From positions 257,680-321,679 of the forward strand of contig CACJUN010000001.1 of NCBI GenBank assembly GCA_902596665.1: a DNA stretch of 64,000 bases, read 5' to 3'. The notes beneath the pieces are model-generated. The model saw nothing but the letters and a program-made list of their open reading frames with translations. It was not told the DNA's origin and searched no databases. The position numbers and the translations under genes were made by a program. This DNA is from an uncultured SAR86 cluster bacterium. Lineage in GTDB: Bacteria > Pseudomonadota > Gammaproteobacteria > Magnimaribacterales > AG-339-G14. Of this stretch, positions 39,142 through 48,790 are shown piece by piece. How positions within the stretch are numbered: the first letter of the stretch is position 1; the number at the start of each line of letters is the position of its first letter.

Positions 39142-39618
39142 ATGAAGATAATAAACATGAAAAAATTTAACAAAGTATTGATCCTTCCTTTGTTAGTATT
39201 TGTTCTAGCAAATTGTGCTGGAACAAACGTTACTACTTATTCATCTGCATCAATTATGCTTGACGACTTTATTGAGCAAAACGGTGGTAAAGGTGAGGTT
39301 AACGATGAAACATTGCACTATCCATTAGACATTCAAACTTTGTCTTGTTCTGAGATGCAAGCTAACAGAATAAGAATCTCTAATTTAATCAATAATTTAT
39401 CTGAAAAAGTTGTAGAAAACGCAAATAGAAGTACAAGTTACTCAACTTACGGATTAACAAAGCATGATCCTTTGATAGGAACTAGTTTCATCGGTATTAG
39501 CTCTGTAGGTTTAAATCCTGAAGTTACTGAATATAGAAAACTTAAATTAGTGTTAGAAGAACTTAACACTACCTCTATCCTCAAGTGTACTCCACCTGAG
39601 GTAATGAGAACTCCGTAA
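39142..39618 (+). CDS. Putative lipoprotein of unknown function
   Basis: 158 aa; LVFVLANC-AGTNV lipobox; first in-frame Met at 39142, Met 39160 also possible. Confidence 0.55.
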   Translation: MKIINMKKFNKVLILPLLVFVLANCAGTNVTTYSSASIMLDDFIEQNGGKGEVNDETLHYPLDIQTLSCSEMQANRIRISNLINNLSEKVVENANRSTSYSTYGLTKHDPLIGTSFIGISSVGLNPEVTEYRKLKLVLEELNTTSILKCTPPEVMRTP

Positions 39619-39660
39619 ATATTTTCTAATTAACAAGACTTTATGGCTATATAATTAATT

Positions 39661-40602
39661 ATGGCCATTCGTCTTGCGTATTTATTAAGTTTTTTATTTC
39701 TATTTCTTTATAGTATTTTTACCTTCTTCGGTATCGGTCTCTCACTTGAGCCTGGAATGGAGATTGGAGGTATATCAAGATGGTGTGAAAGGGTAAGCGA
39801 TAGTATTTTTAGAGAGCCTGTAAATACTCTTACAAACTTAGCTTTTATGGTGACTGGGTTAATAATGTTTCACGTTCTTAATCGAGACGAAGAAAATGTA
39901 AATACTTTTCATACCCTGACTCCAATAGCTATTTTGTATGCCTCAGCAGCTATTTTTTTGGGTCCAGGATCATTTTTAATGCACGGTACTCATACAGAAT
40001 GGGGTGGATGGGCTGATAACTTAAGTATGGTGATGTACATCGTTATCCCTTGGCTTTATAACTTCAAGGTAATGGCTAAATGGAGCGTAAGTACCTTTTT
40101 TAAAGTCTATCTAAGCATCATTGTTGCCTATGGTTTAGGTAGATGGTTTCTTGGCGATGGCATGGGGATTGGATTTAGTGTTTATGGCGTATCTATAGGA
40201 ATATGGGTTGTATCTGAATTCCTGTTTAGATTTTGGAGTCAAAGAATGAGATTTATCTCTGGCTTTATAGGTTTTCTTGTGGCGGCTGTATTTGGTATTT
40301 ATCCTCAGGAAATTTTTAATAATCTTGATCAGTATTGGTGGATTGCATTTTTTTGGTTACCTGGAATTATTTGCAAATCTGAGCCTGATTATGAACGGAG
40401 GCATTTCCCATGGTATTTTGTTGGGATGTTTTTATATATTTCTGCTTTTGTAATTTGGTTACAAGGGTATCCAGATCAACCTTTATGTAATCCAGATTCT
40501 TTGATTCAACCACACGGTATATGGCATATATTGTGTTCTTTAGCCACGCTGAGTTTCTTTGTGTTTCTAAGAACAGAACAAATAAAAAAAAGAGAGGCAT
40601 GA
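39661..40602 (+). CDS. Ceramidase/CREST-superfamily-like integral membrane hydrolase
   Basis: 313 aa; WCERVSDSIFREPVNTLTNLAFMVTG, GSFLMHGTHTEWGGWADNLSMVMYI, HGIWHILCSL: conserved Ser/Asp/His pattern. Confidence 0.75.
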   Translation: MAIRLAYLLSFLFLFLYSIFTFFGIGLSLEPGMEIGGISRWCERVSDSIFREPVNTLTNLAFMVTGLIMFHVLNRDEENVNTFHTLTPIAILYASAAIFLGPGSFLMHGTHTEWGGWADNLSMVMYIVIPWLYNFKVMAKWSVSTFFKVYLSIIVAYGLGRWFLGDGMGIGFSVYGVSIGIWVVSEFLFRFWSQRMRFISGFIGFLVAAVFGIYPQEIFNNLDQYWWIAFFWLPGIICKSEPDYERRHFPWYFVGMFLYISAFVIWLQGYPDQPLCNPDSLIQPHGIWHILCSLATLSFFVFLRTEQIKKREA

Positions 40603-40617
40603 ACCTCTCTTTTTTTT
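40584..40617. terminator. Bidirectional terminator between convergent genes; the ceramidase-like stop codon lies at its loop
   Basis: AAAAAAAGAGAGG-catgaa-CCTCTCTTTTTTT. Confidence 0.88.
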
Positions 40618-40626
40618 AAATATAAC

Positions 40627-41337
40627 TTATCTTCTCGGCCAAGCTTTAACTGGGATTACCAAGGAAGTATTTAATACTTCTCTCATCCCTTTAACTTTTC
40701 TCGAAAATTTTTCAAAAGCCTTCGATGATGTTAATTCTGTAGCTCCATCAGTCAAAGTTACAAAATCAGATGCTCCGATATAAACAAAATGAGTAAATTC
40801 ATCATTTCCATATAGAACTCTGTTTAACCCGTAAGAACTTGTAACTGAACCTGATTCAACATTGGATTCCATTAGTTCTGACCAAGCCTCAGCATACTCT
40901 TCTTCATTCTCTAAATTCATTCTCATATCATATTTAGTGAATGCACCATCAACAGTCCAATCATTAGCTTCAATAATGGGAACTATAGCTAGATCTGATA
41001 CAGGATTAGCTGAATTCATCAACGATCCGAGCATTGTTGCAGCTTCTGGACAAGTTTGAGTAAGTGCACCAGCGTTTTGAAAATCTTCTCTGGTCATGTA
41101 AGAGGCTATAATGAAGTGAGTAGAGTTACTTGCTCCATTTAGTGTTTCAGACATTAATCCTAAGTCGCCTGGAAATTTCTTGCCGCAGTCAGAAGCATGA
41201 AACTTATCTAAGGCTGAAATTACACCAGCCGGATTCGTTACATTCATGTGATAGAAAACATGCATCACATGCCTTTCACTTTGTGCAAAAATAAATCCAG
41301 ATGAAATAAAAGCTATTAATATAAATAATTTTTTCAT
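40627..41337 (-). CDS. Secreted protein of a four-member local paralog family (member 1)
   Basis: 236 aa; signal peptide; two-repeat pattern with ISALDKF...STHFIIASYMT and YAEAWSELMESN...FTHFVYIGASD. Confidence 0.7.
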   Translation of the reverse strand: MKKLFILIAFISSGFIFAQSERHVMHVFYHMNVTNPAGVISALDKFHASDCGKKFPGDLGLMSETLNGASNSTHFIIASYMTREDFQNAGALTQTCPEAATMLGSLMNSANPVSDLAIVPIIEANDWTVDGAFTKYDMRMNLENEEEYAEAWSELMESNVESGSVTSSYGLNRVLYGNDEFTHFVYIGASDFVTLTDGATELTSSKAFEKFSRKVKGMREVLNTSLVIPVKAWPRR

Positions 41338-41356
41338 ACTTTCTCCTAACTAACCT

Positions 41357-42055
41357 TTATTGTTGTGGTGCCCAATCTTTAACAACACCCGACATATTTA
41401 CTGCTTTAAGTTCTCTGATATTTGAAACTTTTTTTATAAAGTCGGTATATTCTTTAGTAGGAGTGACGTTACTCATGTATCCATCTAAATAAACATCTAT
41501 ATCTTTAAACCCACAATACGCAAAATGAGTACCGTATCTTTCAACATTCATTCCAGGACCCATAGCAACTAAAGCCCAAGATCCAGCACATTGTTCGCCT
41601 GAACTCATCAGATTTGAATAAGCTTTTGCATAGCTTGCAGGATCTTTAACATCCATTAAAAACACCTGAAATACTTGATCAGCATTAGGATCTCCGTCAC
41701 CCATTAAAGGCATTCCCATAAACTGATACGTTTGTTCAGATATTTCATTCATAGTATTAAGAAATTTTCCTGCAGCAGGACAATTAGTCCAATTATTTGC
41801 CCACATTAAGTAAGACATTTTATTTGGAAAAGTAACAATGATTGTATGAGTAGTCTCTTCTGGTCCATTAAAAAGCTCCTGCATCAGTCTGACAGAAGAT
41901 GTTCCTGGACAGTTAGCATTTGAAAAACTATCCAAAGCAGAAACAACAGCCAACGGATTGTCAGTTTTAATTCCAAAAAATGCTTGGAATGGCCTTTCTT
42001 GAGCTGCAACAAATGCTGAACTCATTAAAGCCAATATTAATAATATTTTTCTCAT
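41357..42055 (-). CDS. Secreted protein, local paralog family (member 2); start trimmed to MRKILLILALMSSAFVAAQ
   Basis: VVSALDSF...TTHTIIVTF and YAKAYSNLMSSG...GTHFAYCGFKD match the neighbouring paralog. Confidence 0.7.
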   Translation of the reverse strand: MRKILLILALMSSAFVAAQERPFQAFFGIKTDNPLAVVSALDSFSNANCPGTSSVRLMQELFNGPEETTHTIIVTFPNKMSYLMWANNWTNCPAAGKFLNTMNEISEQTYQFMGMPLMGDGDPNADQVFQVFLMDVKDPASYAKAYSNLMSSGEQCAGSWALVAMGPGMNVERYGTHFAYCGFKDIDVYLDGYMSNVTPTKEYTDFIKKVSNIRELKAVNMSGVVKDWAPQQ

Positions 42056-42164
42056 AATATCTCCTATATTAGAACTTTTAATATATATCATTAATAAGAC
42101 TAATGTAATGAAAAAAATACTCCAAAAATACTGCAAATGGATTAATGTGTGAGTTAGAAAAACA

Positions 42165-43193
42165 ATGAAATACTTAACTTATTTATTTCCATCAATTATT
42201 TTATTGTCTGTTTCCTTTTCTATATATTCAGGACAAATATCAAAGGTTAATAATATTGATATCTGGTGGGATTCATTCGGAGAAGAAACTGACCCACCTT
42301 TACTTATGATCATGGGATTAAATGCCAATAGCCAACACTGGCCTATAGATTTCATAAAAGAATTAGTAGATAAGGATCTATACGTTGTTATATATGACAA
42401 CAGAGATACAGGTAAATCAACTTGGATTAACAATGAAAATTTTTTTGTAAAGTTAATAAAAATTTCTCCAAACTTTATAAAAAAATGGTTCGTAGATTTA
42501 ATATTTGGATCAATGGTAGATGAAGAGGGTCGATTTAATATTGAAGGAATACCATCTTCCTACGATATTAAGGATATGTCTTCTGACGCGATAAGTCTCA
42601 TGAAGAATTTAGGCATTGATCATTTTCATGTTCTTGGTGTATCAATGGGAGGTATGATCGCTCAACAAACTGCAATTGATTATCCAGATAATATTATTTC
42701 CTTAACTTCTTGGATGTCATCTCCAGGATTCAATGTAGAGGGCCTAAAAGGTCCAGAACCTTTTTTTGTGGAAGCTATAAAGCAATCAGCTTTATTAAAC
42801 TTTCAAAATAGGCAAAGCGAGTCTATTTTGTATATTTATGAAAAACAAACCGGATCTAAATATAATTTTAATCGATCGGTATATCAAAAAAGAGTGAATA
42901 GGATCATAGATCATGGAGAAAATGCTAATTCTGGACATATGCTAGCAGTGGGCGCTTCAGAGAATAGACTGAATAAATTACCAAACATGAATATACCTAC
43001 ACTTGTAATTCATGGAACTGAAGATCCTTTGATTCCTTTCGATCACGGCAAAAAAACTCACTCATTGATAAATAACTCTAAGTTCATAGCTTTAGAGGGA
43101 GTTGGTCATGAGTTTGTAAAAGAACAATATGAATTTATTGCATCTGAGATTTATAATCATATTATTAATATCAAAGGAGAAGCAGATGAGTGA
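42165..43193 (+). CDS. Alpha/beta hydrolase
   Basis: 342 aa; IMGLNANSQHWP, YDNRDTGKS, HVLGVSMGGMIAQ, VIHGTEDPLIPFDHG. Confidence 0.88.
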   Translation: MKYLTYLFPSIILLSVSFSIYSGQISKVNNIDIWWDSFGEETDPPLLMIMGLNANSQHWPIDFIKELVDKDLYVVIYDNRDTGKSTWINNENFFVKLIKISPNFIKKWFVDLIFGSMVDEEGRFNIEGIPSSYDIKDMSSDAISLMKNLGIDHFHVLGVSMGGMIAQQTAIDYPDNIISLTSWMSSPGFNVEGLKGPEPFFVEAIKQSALLNFQNRQSESILYIYEKQTGSKYNFNRSVYQKRVNRIIDHGENANSGHMLAVGASENRLNKLPNMNIPTLVIHGTEDPLIPFDHGKKTHSLINNSKFIALEGVGHEFVKEQYEFIASEIYNHIINIKGEADE

Positions 43194-43992
43194 TGTACTA
43201 AAGAAAGATAAATTAAAAGAGGGTATATCAGTACTTACCCTTAATAGACCAGAGGTTTTGAATAGTTTAAATAAAGAACTTGTAGATTCTCTGTTAGATG
43301 CTTTTGATGAAATTTATGAAGATAATTCAATAAGATCTGTAATTATTACTGGAGAAGGTAGAGGTTTTTGCAGCGGAGCTGATTTAGCTGGAGGAGGTTG
43401 GCCTAGCGATCCTAAATGGTCACCTGGAGAGTCTACTGCAAATGCAATGGAAATAGGATTTAATCCTTTGGTTAGAAAGATTGTTGATTGTCCAAAACCA
43501 GTCGTCAATGCAATTAACGGTATATCTGCTGGTGGAGGCGTTGGATTGGCGTTATGCGGAGATTTGATAATTGCATCTGAGTCTGCAAAATTCAAACTTG
43601 TCTTTGGACCTCAATTGGGAATTATTTCTGATGTTGGTGCATCATGGCTTATTCCAAATTTGCTTGGAAGAGCAAGGGCAAATGGGATGGCTCTTTTAGG
43701 AGAAGATATAGATTCAAATAAAGCATTAAATTGGGGATTGGTTTATGAAGTAATTCCAGATGATGAGTTAAAACAAAAGGCAATAGAATACGCAATTCAA
43801 TTAGCTAATGGAGCTATTACTGGATTAAAAGCTATTGTAAGAGCTCATGATAATGCTTTAAAAAATACACTTAACGAGCAACTTGATTATGAAAGAGACA
43901 CTCAACGAATCCTTTGTGATGGAGATGTATTTAAAGAAGGTGTAACTGCTTTTATTGAAAAAAGGAAACCAAATTTCAGAGACATAGAATAA
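43186..43992 (+). CDS. Enoyl-CoA hydratase/isomerase family protein
   Basis: Start trimmed to MSDVLKKDKLKEGISVLTLNRPEVLNSLN; GEGRGFCSGADLAG, NGISAGGGVGLALCGDLIIAS. Confidence 0.9.
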   Translation: MSDVLKKDKLKEGISVLTLNRPEVLNSLNKELVDSLLDAFDEIYEDNSIRSVIITGEGRGFCSGADLAGGGWPSDPKWSPGESTANAMEIGFNPLVRKIVDCPKPVVNAINGISAGGGVGLALCGDLIIASESAKFKLVFGPQLGIISDVGASWLIPNLLGRARANGMALLGEDIDSNKALNWGLVYEVIPDDELKQKAIEYAIQLANGAITGLKAIVRAHDNALKNTLNEQLDYERDTQRILCDGDVFKEGVTAFIEKRKPNFRDIE

Positions 43993-44079
43993 GTTTAATA
44001 AACAATAAATTAATAATTTATTTTCCTCAAAAAAGAATAAATGATACATAATTAATTTTTAATATAGGAGATATTAATT

Positions 44080-44808
44080 ATGAAAAAACTATTAATTTTA
44101 GTTTCTTTGATTATCACTTCTTTTTCTCATGCTGCTCCAATTTGGGCAGAGTTTCAAATAGAAGTCGATGATCCAATAAAAGCAGCAAGTATTGCTGCTG
44201 CAACTGACAGATACATGAAAAGTGATTTTGTTAAAAAAAACTTTAATGGGTCTGTACACTTAAATGTATATGTATCTAATGGAGATAATCCAGCAACACA
44301 TTCCTTAGTTTGGCTATTTCCAAGCATGACTGATGCATCTGTTTTTCAAACTAAATCATTAGATCCTTCAAATAGAGCTTCGCAAGAATTTTTTAGTGCT
44401 CTAAGTCAAAATTCTGAAGCAACTTCAGATTTAATGCATACCTTTGTCACTTCTTGGGGAAATGCCTCTAATGAAGACAGAGTTTGGGAGATTCACAATT
44501 TTTATGCCACTGATGCAGGAAAGGTTGTCAATCTTACCAATAAAATGATGGCTTCCATGGATGGGTTCCCAGGGCAGCTTGGTCTATCACAAAATACCTA
44601 TGGAAATGGCGATACTTCTCACGCATTTACTGTTGGATTCGAATCTATTGAAGAAATGGAAGGTTGGCAAGATAAGTTAGCAACTGATCCGGTCTTTAAT
44701 AAATGGCTTGTTGATATGGGTAAAGTTGTAGAATGGAAGGGCTCTGAATTAGTGGTAAATGCTGCTGTTTATGACTCTGCATTAACTATAGAAGAATTCG
44801 TTCAATAA
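44080..44808 (+). CDS. Secreted protein, local paralog family (member 3)
   Basis: 242 aa; signal peptide; two halves with ATHSLVWLFPSM and TSHAFTVGFESI. Confidence 0.68.
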   Translation: MKKLLILVSLIITSFSHAAPIWAEFQIEVDDPIKAASIAAATDRYMKSDFVKKNFNGSVHLNVYVSNGDNPATHSLVWLFPSMTDASVFQTKSLDPSNRASQEFFSALSQNSEATSDLMHTFVTSWGNASNEDRVWEIHNFYATDAGKVVNLTNKMMASMDGFPGQLGLSQNTYGNGDTSHAFTVGFESIEEMEGWQDKLATDPVFNKWLVDMGKVVEWKGSELVVNAAVYDSALTIEEFVQ

Positions 44809-44821
44809 GATCAGCTTATAA

Positions 44822-44850
44822 AAATACCCGTTTATGACGGGTATTTTTTT
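44822..44850. terminator. Bidirectional terminator
   Basis: AAATACCCG-tttatga-CGGGTATTT plus T-tract, between convergent genes. Confidence 0.9.
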
Positions 44851-45587
44851 TAATCGGACTTTTCCCAATGAAATTTAGGTAATTTTCTAACTCCTTTATC
44901 GATTTGCTCAGCCCAAATATCGGATAATTCCTTGAAGAAAGGGGAATCAAGTTTAAGTTGTTCTTGAAAATCCAAATTAATTTCATTTTTCTTAAAAACA
45001 ACTAAATCAATAGGAGGTCCTACTGTCAGATCTGATCTCATTGTTGAGTCTAAAGAAAGTAGTGCTACACGCGCTGCATCACCCAATGAAATATTTTGAT
45101 AGATCATTCTATCGAGGATAGGTTTACCGTATTTAATTTCTCCGATTTGTAAATAAGGTTGATCATCTGACATATAAATAAAATTTCCTTCAGGATAAAC
45201 AAGCAATAAATTTGGATCTTGCCCTTTTATTTGACCACCAACTATAAAATAAGAACCAAGCAAGGCAGATCCTTGATTTAAATGTTCTTGGGCTTTAGAT
45301 TGATATTCAACGTTTAGTTCTCCGATATAAGTAGCAACTTCCTCTATATCTGCGCATGTATTTAAGCTTCTTGCTGTATTTTTAGATTCTAAATCCTTTT
45401 CAATTCGGTGATAAACAGCTTGCGAGGTAGAAAGATTTCCAGATGTTAAGATTACAAAAGCTCTATCACCCACATTGAATGTAAACATTTTTGAATATGT
45501 GCTTATGTTATCAAGCCCAGCATTTGTTCTTGAATCAGAAGCAAAAACTAATCCATCATTTATTTTTATTGCTAAACAATAGGTCAT
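44850..45587 (-). CDS. Anbu proteasome-related peptidase
   Basis: 245 aa; MTYCLAIKINDGLVFASDSRTNAGLDNISTYSKMF (Thr after Met as predicted nucleophile), proteasome-beta fold pattern; divergent from the ATP-grasp/alpha-E pair. Confidence 0.9.
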   Translation of the reverse strand: MTYCLAIKINDGLVFASDSRTNAGLDNISTYSKMFTFNVGDRAFVILTSGNLSTSQAVYHRIEKDLESKNTARSLNTCADIEEVATYIGELNVEYQSKAQEHLNQGSALLGSYFIVGGQIKGQDPNLLLVYPEGNFIYMSDDQPYLQIGEIKYGKPILDRMIYQNISLGDAARVALLSLDSTMRSDLTVGPPIDLVVFKKNEINLDFQEQLKLDSPFFKELSDIWAEQIDKGVRKLPKFHWEKSD

Positions 45588-45642
45588 TTTTTAATCTAAA
45601 TGGATGTTATATTCAAAAAATAGGAGATAAGTAAATAACAAA

Positions 45643-47082
45643 ATGAAACTTTCATGGTCTAAGTATGAACTATCAAAATCGTACGATGAGTATATTACAC
45701 CAAAGCGCACTGTAAGAGGTCACTTAAGAAAAATAGGAAATTTTTTTGAATCTCTTTCATTTAATGATCTTCAAGAACTTGATAGTGCAACAAAATCTGC
45801 AATTAAATCGATGGGTATTAATTTTCGAGTTTACTCAGATGAAGGTTCTGAAGAACGAACATGGCCTTTAGATTTTATTCCTAGAATTATAAAAAAAAGT
45901 GAATGGAACATTGTTGAAAAGGGATTAAAACAAAGAACTAAAGCACTCAATTATTTTATCGAGGATTGTTATAACGAACAAAGTTTTCTTAATTCTGGAT
46001 TCATCAATAAATCTTTAATAACAAAATCTAAGTATTTTTTAAAATTTTGTAAGGGAACTAAATTACCTAATAAATCATGGGCTCATATTTCTGGTAGTGA
46101 TCTTATAAAAGATATAAACGGGGACTTTCATGTCCTTGAAGACAATTTGAGGGTCCCATCAGGGGTTTCTTATATGCTAGAAAACAGATACGTCATGAAG
46201 AGAGTTTTTCCTGATTTATTTTCACACTACGGTGTCTCAAAGATAGATGAATATCCTACAAAACTTTATGAATGTTTACTTGATGCATCTTTTTCGAAAT
46301 TAAAAAATCCTGAAATTGTTCTCCTCACACCTGGTATTTATAACTCAGCATATTATGAACATTCATATTTAGCGCAACAAATGGGAATAGACCTAGTTGA
46401 AGGTTCGGATTTAATCGTTAAGAAAAATATAGTCTATAAAAAAACAATCGAGGGGCTTCAAAAGGTTGACGTAATTTATAGAAGGATTGATGACGACTAT
46501 CTTGATCCAGAGGTAGGTAATCCATTTAGCGTTATAGGAGTGAAAGGATTGATTAGAGCTTGGAAAAGCAAAAATGTTTCTATTGTGAACGCACCAGGTT
46601 GCGGAATTGCTGACGATAAGGCCGTTTATTCTTTTGTTCCAGAAATGATCAATTTCTATCTGAAAGAAGAACCTATTCTGCCAAATATTAAAACTTTCAT
46701 GCTTTCAAATAAAGAGGAAAGAGATTACGTATTTGAAAACATTAAACAAATGGTTACTAAACCTGTTGCTGAGTCAGGTGGATATGGAATTTCAATAGGT
46801 AAAAATTTAAATGAAAAAGAAATACTAAAATTAAAAAAATTACTAATGAAGGACCCTAAAAACTATGTTGCTCAACCACTTATAGACTTATCAACATCGC
46901 CAACATTTAGAAGAGATTCTTTATTTCCAAGACATTTGGATTTAAGACCGTTTATTCTGTCTGGGAAGCAAACCTATGTGACAGTTGGTGGCCTTACCAG
47001 AGTTGCACTTAAAAGAGGTTCAACTGTCGTAAATTCCTCTCAAGGCGGAGGAAGCAAAGATACTTGGATAGTTGATGCATAA
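45643..47082 (+). CDS. Circularly permuted ATP-grasp protein (DUF404/DUF407 type)
   Basis: 479 aa; VLEDNLRVPSGVSYMLENRYVMKRVFPDLF, VLLTPGIYNSAYYEHSYLAQQMG, KPVAESGGYGISIG. Confidence 0.92.
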   Translation: MKLSWSKYELSKSYDEYITPKRTVRGHLRKIGNFFESLSFNDLQELDSATKSAIKSMGINFRVYSDEGSEERTWPLDFIPRIIKKSEWNIVEKGLKQRTKALNYFIEDCYNEQSFLNSGFINKSLITKSKYFLKFCKGTKLPNKSWAHISGSDLIKDINGDFHVLEDNLRVPSGVSYMLENRYVMKRVFPDLFSHYGVSKIDEYPTKLYECLLDASFSKLKNPEIVLLTPGIYNSAYYEHSYLAQQMGIDLVEGSDLIVKKNIVYKKTIEGLQKVDVIYRRIDDDYLDPEVGNPFSVIGVKGLIRAWKSKNVSIVNAPGCGIADDKAVYSFVPEMINFYLKEEPILPNIKTFMLSNKEERDYVFENIKQMVTKPVAESGGYGISIGKNLNEKEILKLKKLLMKDPKNYVAQPLIDLSTSPTFRRDSLFPRHLDLRPFILSGKQTYVTVGGLTRVALKRGSTVVNSSQGGGSKDTWIVDA

Positions 47083-47993
47083 TGTTAAGTAGGAGTGCAA
47101 AACATTTATATTGGCTCGCCCGATACGTAGAAAGAGCTGAAAATATTGCAAGAATGATTGATGTAAATCTTGAGCTAATTTTAGATTTTCCTGACGATCA
47201 TTCTTTAAACTGGAAACCTTTAATTGATACTTTAGATATTAATGATTTATTTGAAAGCAAATATAAAAAATATAACGAAAACAATGTTTTAAATTTTTTG
47301 TTTGAAGATAAAAAAAATCTAAGTTCTCTTAATAATTGCTTGGAGATGTCTAAATATAATATAGAAACCATAAAAGATGATTTACCTAAAACTGCTAATA
47401 TAAGTCTGAATCATCTTTACGATCATATTCTTGGTCAAAAAATCTCTAAAGTTCACCAACGAAAGAAACTGCAACATATAACAAATATAGTTTCAATGAC
47501 TCAAAATTTTTTTGGCGCTATAAATGATAATCTCTCCAGAGGATATGAGTTTGAATTCATTAGATTAGGTAGATTTGTTGAGAGAACAGATATGATATCC
47601 AGAATTATTGATTGCTTATGTATTTCAAAAGGTTCTAAACAAACTCATGATTTTTCTACGATGGAATGGATTAGCATGCTTTCAACACTCTCAGCACAAG
47701 ATGCATTCAGGAAGGAATCTAAAGGAGAAGCGAATAGGGGAGAAGTGATAACTTTTTTACTTAAGAATGACAGTTTTCCTAGATCAGTATTTCGAAGTCT
47801 AATCACTATTGAAGCATGTTTGGAAAATCTTCCTAAAAATACAAGGTTACTACAAATGATAAATAGGATAATCAATATTTCTGAGAGATCTAAATTATAT
47901 AATTTTGATGATAGAAGACTACATTTATTCCTAGATAACCTGCAAAAAAATGTATCTAAAATTGATTCTAAGATTCACACTACTTATTTTTAA
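47082..47993 (+). CDS. Alpha-E (DUF403) domain protein
   Basis: 303 aa; MLSRSAKHLYWLARYVERAENIARMIDVN; start overlaps the ATP-grasp stop (TAATG). Confidence 0.92.
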   Translation: MLSRSAKHLYWLARYVERAENIARMIDVNLELILDFPDDHSLNWKPLIDTLDINDLFESKYKKYNENNVLNFLFEDKKNLSSLNNCLEMSKYNIETIKDDLPKTANISLNHLYDHILGQKISKVHQRKKLQHITNIVSMTQNFFGAINDNLSRGYEFEFIRLGRFVERTDMISRIIDCLCISKGSKQTHDFSTMEWISMLSTLSAQDAFRKESKGEANRGEVITFLLKNDSFPRSVFRSLITIEACLENLPKNTRLLQMINRIINISERSKLYNFDDRRLHLFLDNLQKNVSKIDSKIHTTYF

Positions 47994-48051
47994 AAAGTAT
48001 TAGAAATAAGTTTTTTTTTCGTCATAATCAATTAATAAAAGGAGAAAAAAA

Positions 48052-48777
48052 ATGAGAAAAATTTTATTTTCAATATTGATTACTATTTTTTCAGTAAACA
48101 TATTTTCAGATGATCATGGGATTAAACCTGGAAATGTTGTTGCTGAATTTCATTACTTTGATGTAACTGATCCAATGTCTTTTGTAGCAACAGTTGATAA
48201 ATTTGATGTATCTTCTTGTGCACAAGAGTGGAGAGAAAAATCAGGTGTAAATATTGGTCTTTATGCGCTTGGTGGCGGAAGTCATTCTCATCTTATACTC
48301 GTGGTTTACGATGATTTTGATCAAATGCAACTAGGGAGGTCTATTTTTGGAGCATGCCAAGAATCGGCTCAGATGATCAAAAGCATGGATACTAGTTCTA
48401 ATTCTCACATGTATTATAACTTTGTAACAGAATTAGCTCTTGAATCAGGAGATTGGAGAACTGATACAGTTTTTGCTAATGTAGATATTAAAGTTGAATC
48501 TGGCGAAGAAGCAAAATATCTGAAGGCTTGGGTAGATTTTATGGAATCTCAAGAAAGTGTAGGTTCTTTTGGAATTAACCGAATCCTCTTTGGAAATAAA
48601 TACTACACTCATATGATTTATTTAGGTTCTAATTCCTTGAGTGAACTTACAAATTCCATGAAAACTGCATTTAGTTCGAGAGACTATCAAACTTATTTAA
48701 ATAAAGTGGAAGATATTCGAACGAATGTTCAAACAAGAATGGCTCAATTTGTAAAAGCATATCCCAACGAAAGATAA
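48052..48777 (+). CDS. Secreted protein, local paralog family (member 4)
   Basis: 241 aa; strong SD; FVATVDKFDVSSC...SHLILVVYDDF and YLKAWVDFMESQESVGSFGINRILFGNKYYTHMIYLGSN. Confidence 0.7.
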   Translation: MRKILFSILITIFSVNIFSDDHGIKPGNVVAEFHYFDVTDPMSFVATVDKFDVSSCAQEWREKSGVNIGLYALGGGSHSHLILVVYDDFDQMQLGRSIFGACQESAQMIKSMDTSSNSHMYYNFVTELALESGDWRTDTVFANVDIKVESGEEAKYLKAWVDFMESQESVGSFGINRILFGNKYYTHMIYLGSNSLSELTNSMKTAFSSRDYQTYLNKVEDIRTNVQTRMAQFVKAYPNER

Positions 48778-48790
48778 GGATAATATTAAT

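Noticed and set aside
43314-43595. 93-aa minus-strand ORF inside the enoyl-CoA hydratase gene
   Set aside because: Pro/Ser-rich antisense translation typical of shadow ORFs.
44850-47993. Anbu/ATP-grasp/alpha-E locus as a completely new system
   Set aside because: The core trio matches a known computationally described gene association; only its flanking secreted family and missing partner are reported as unusual.
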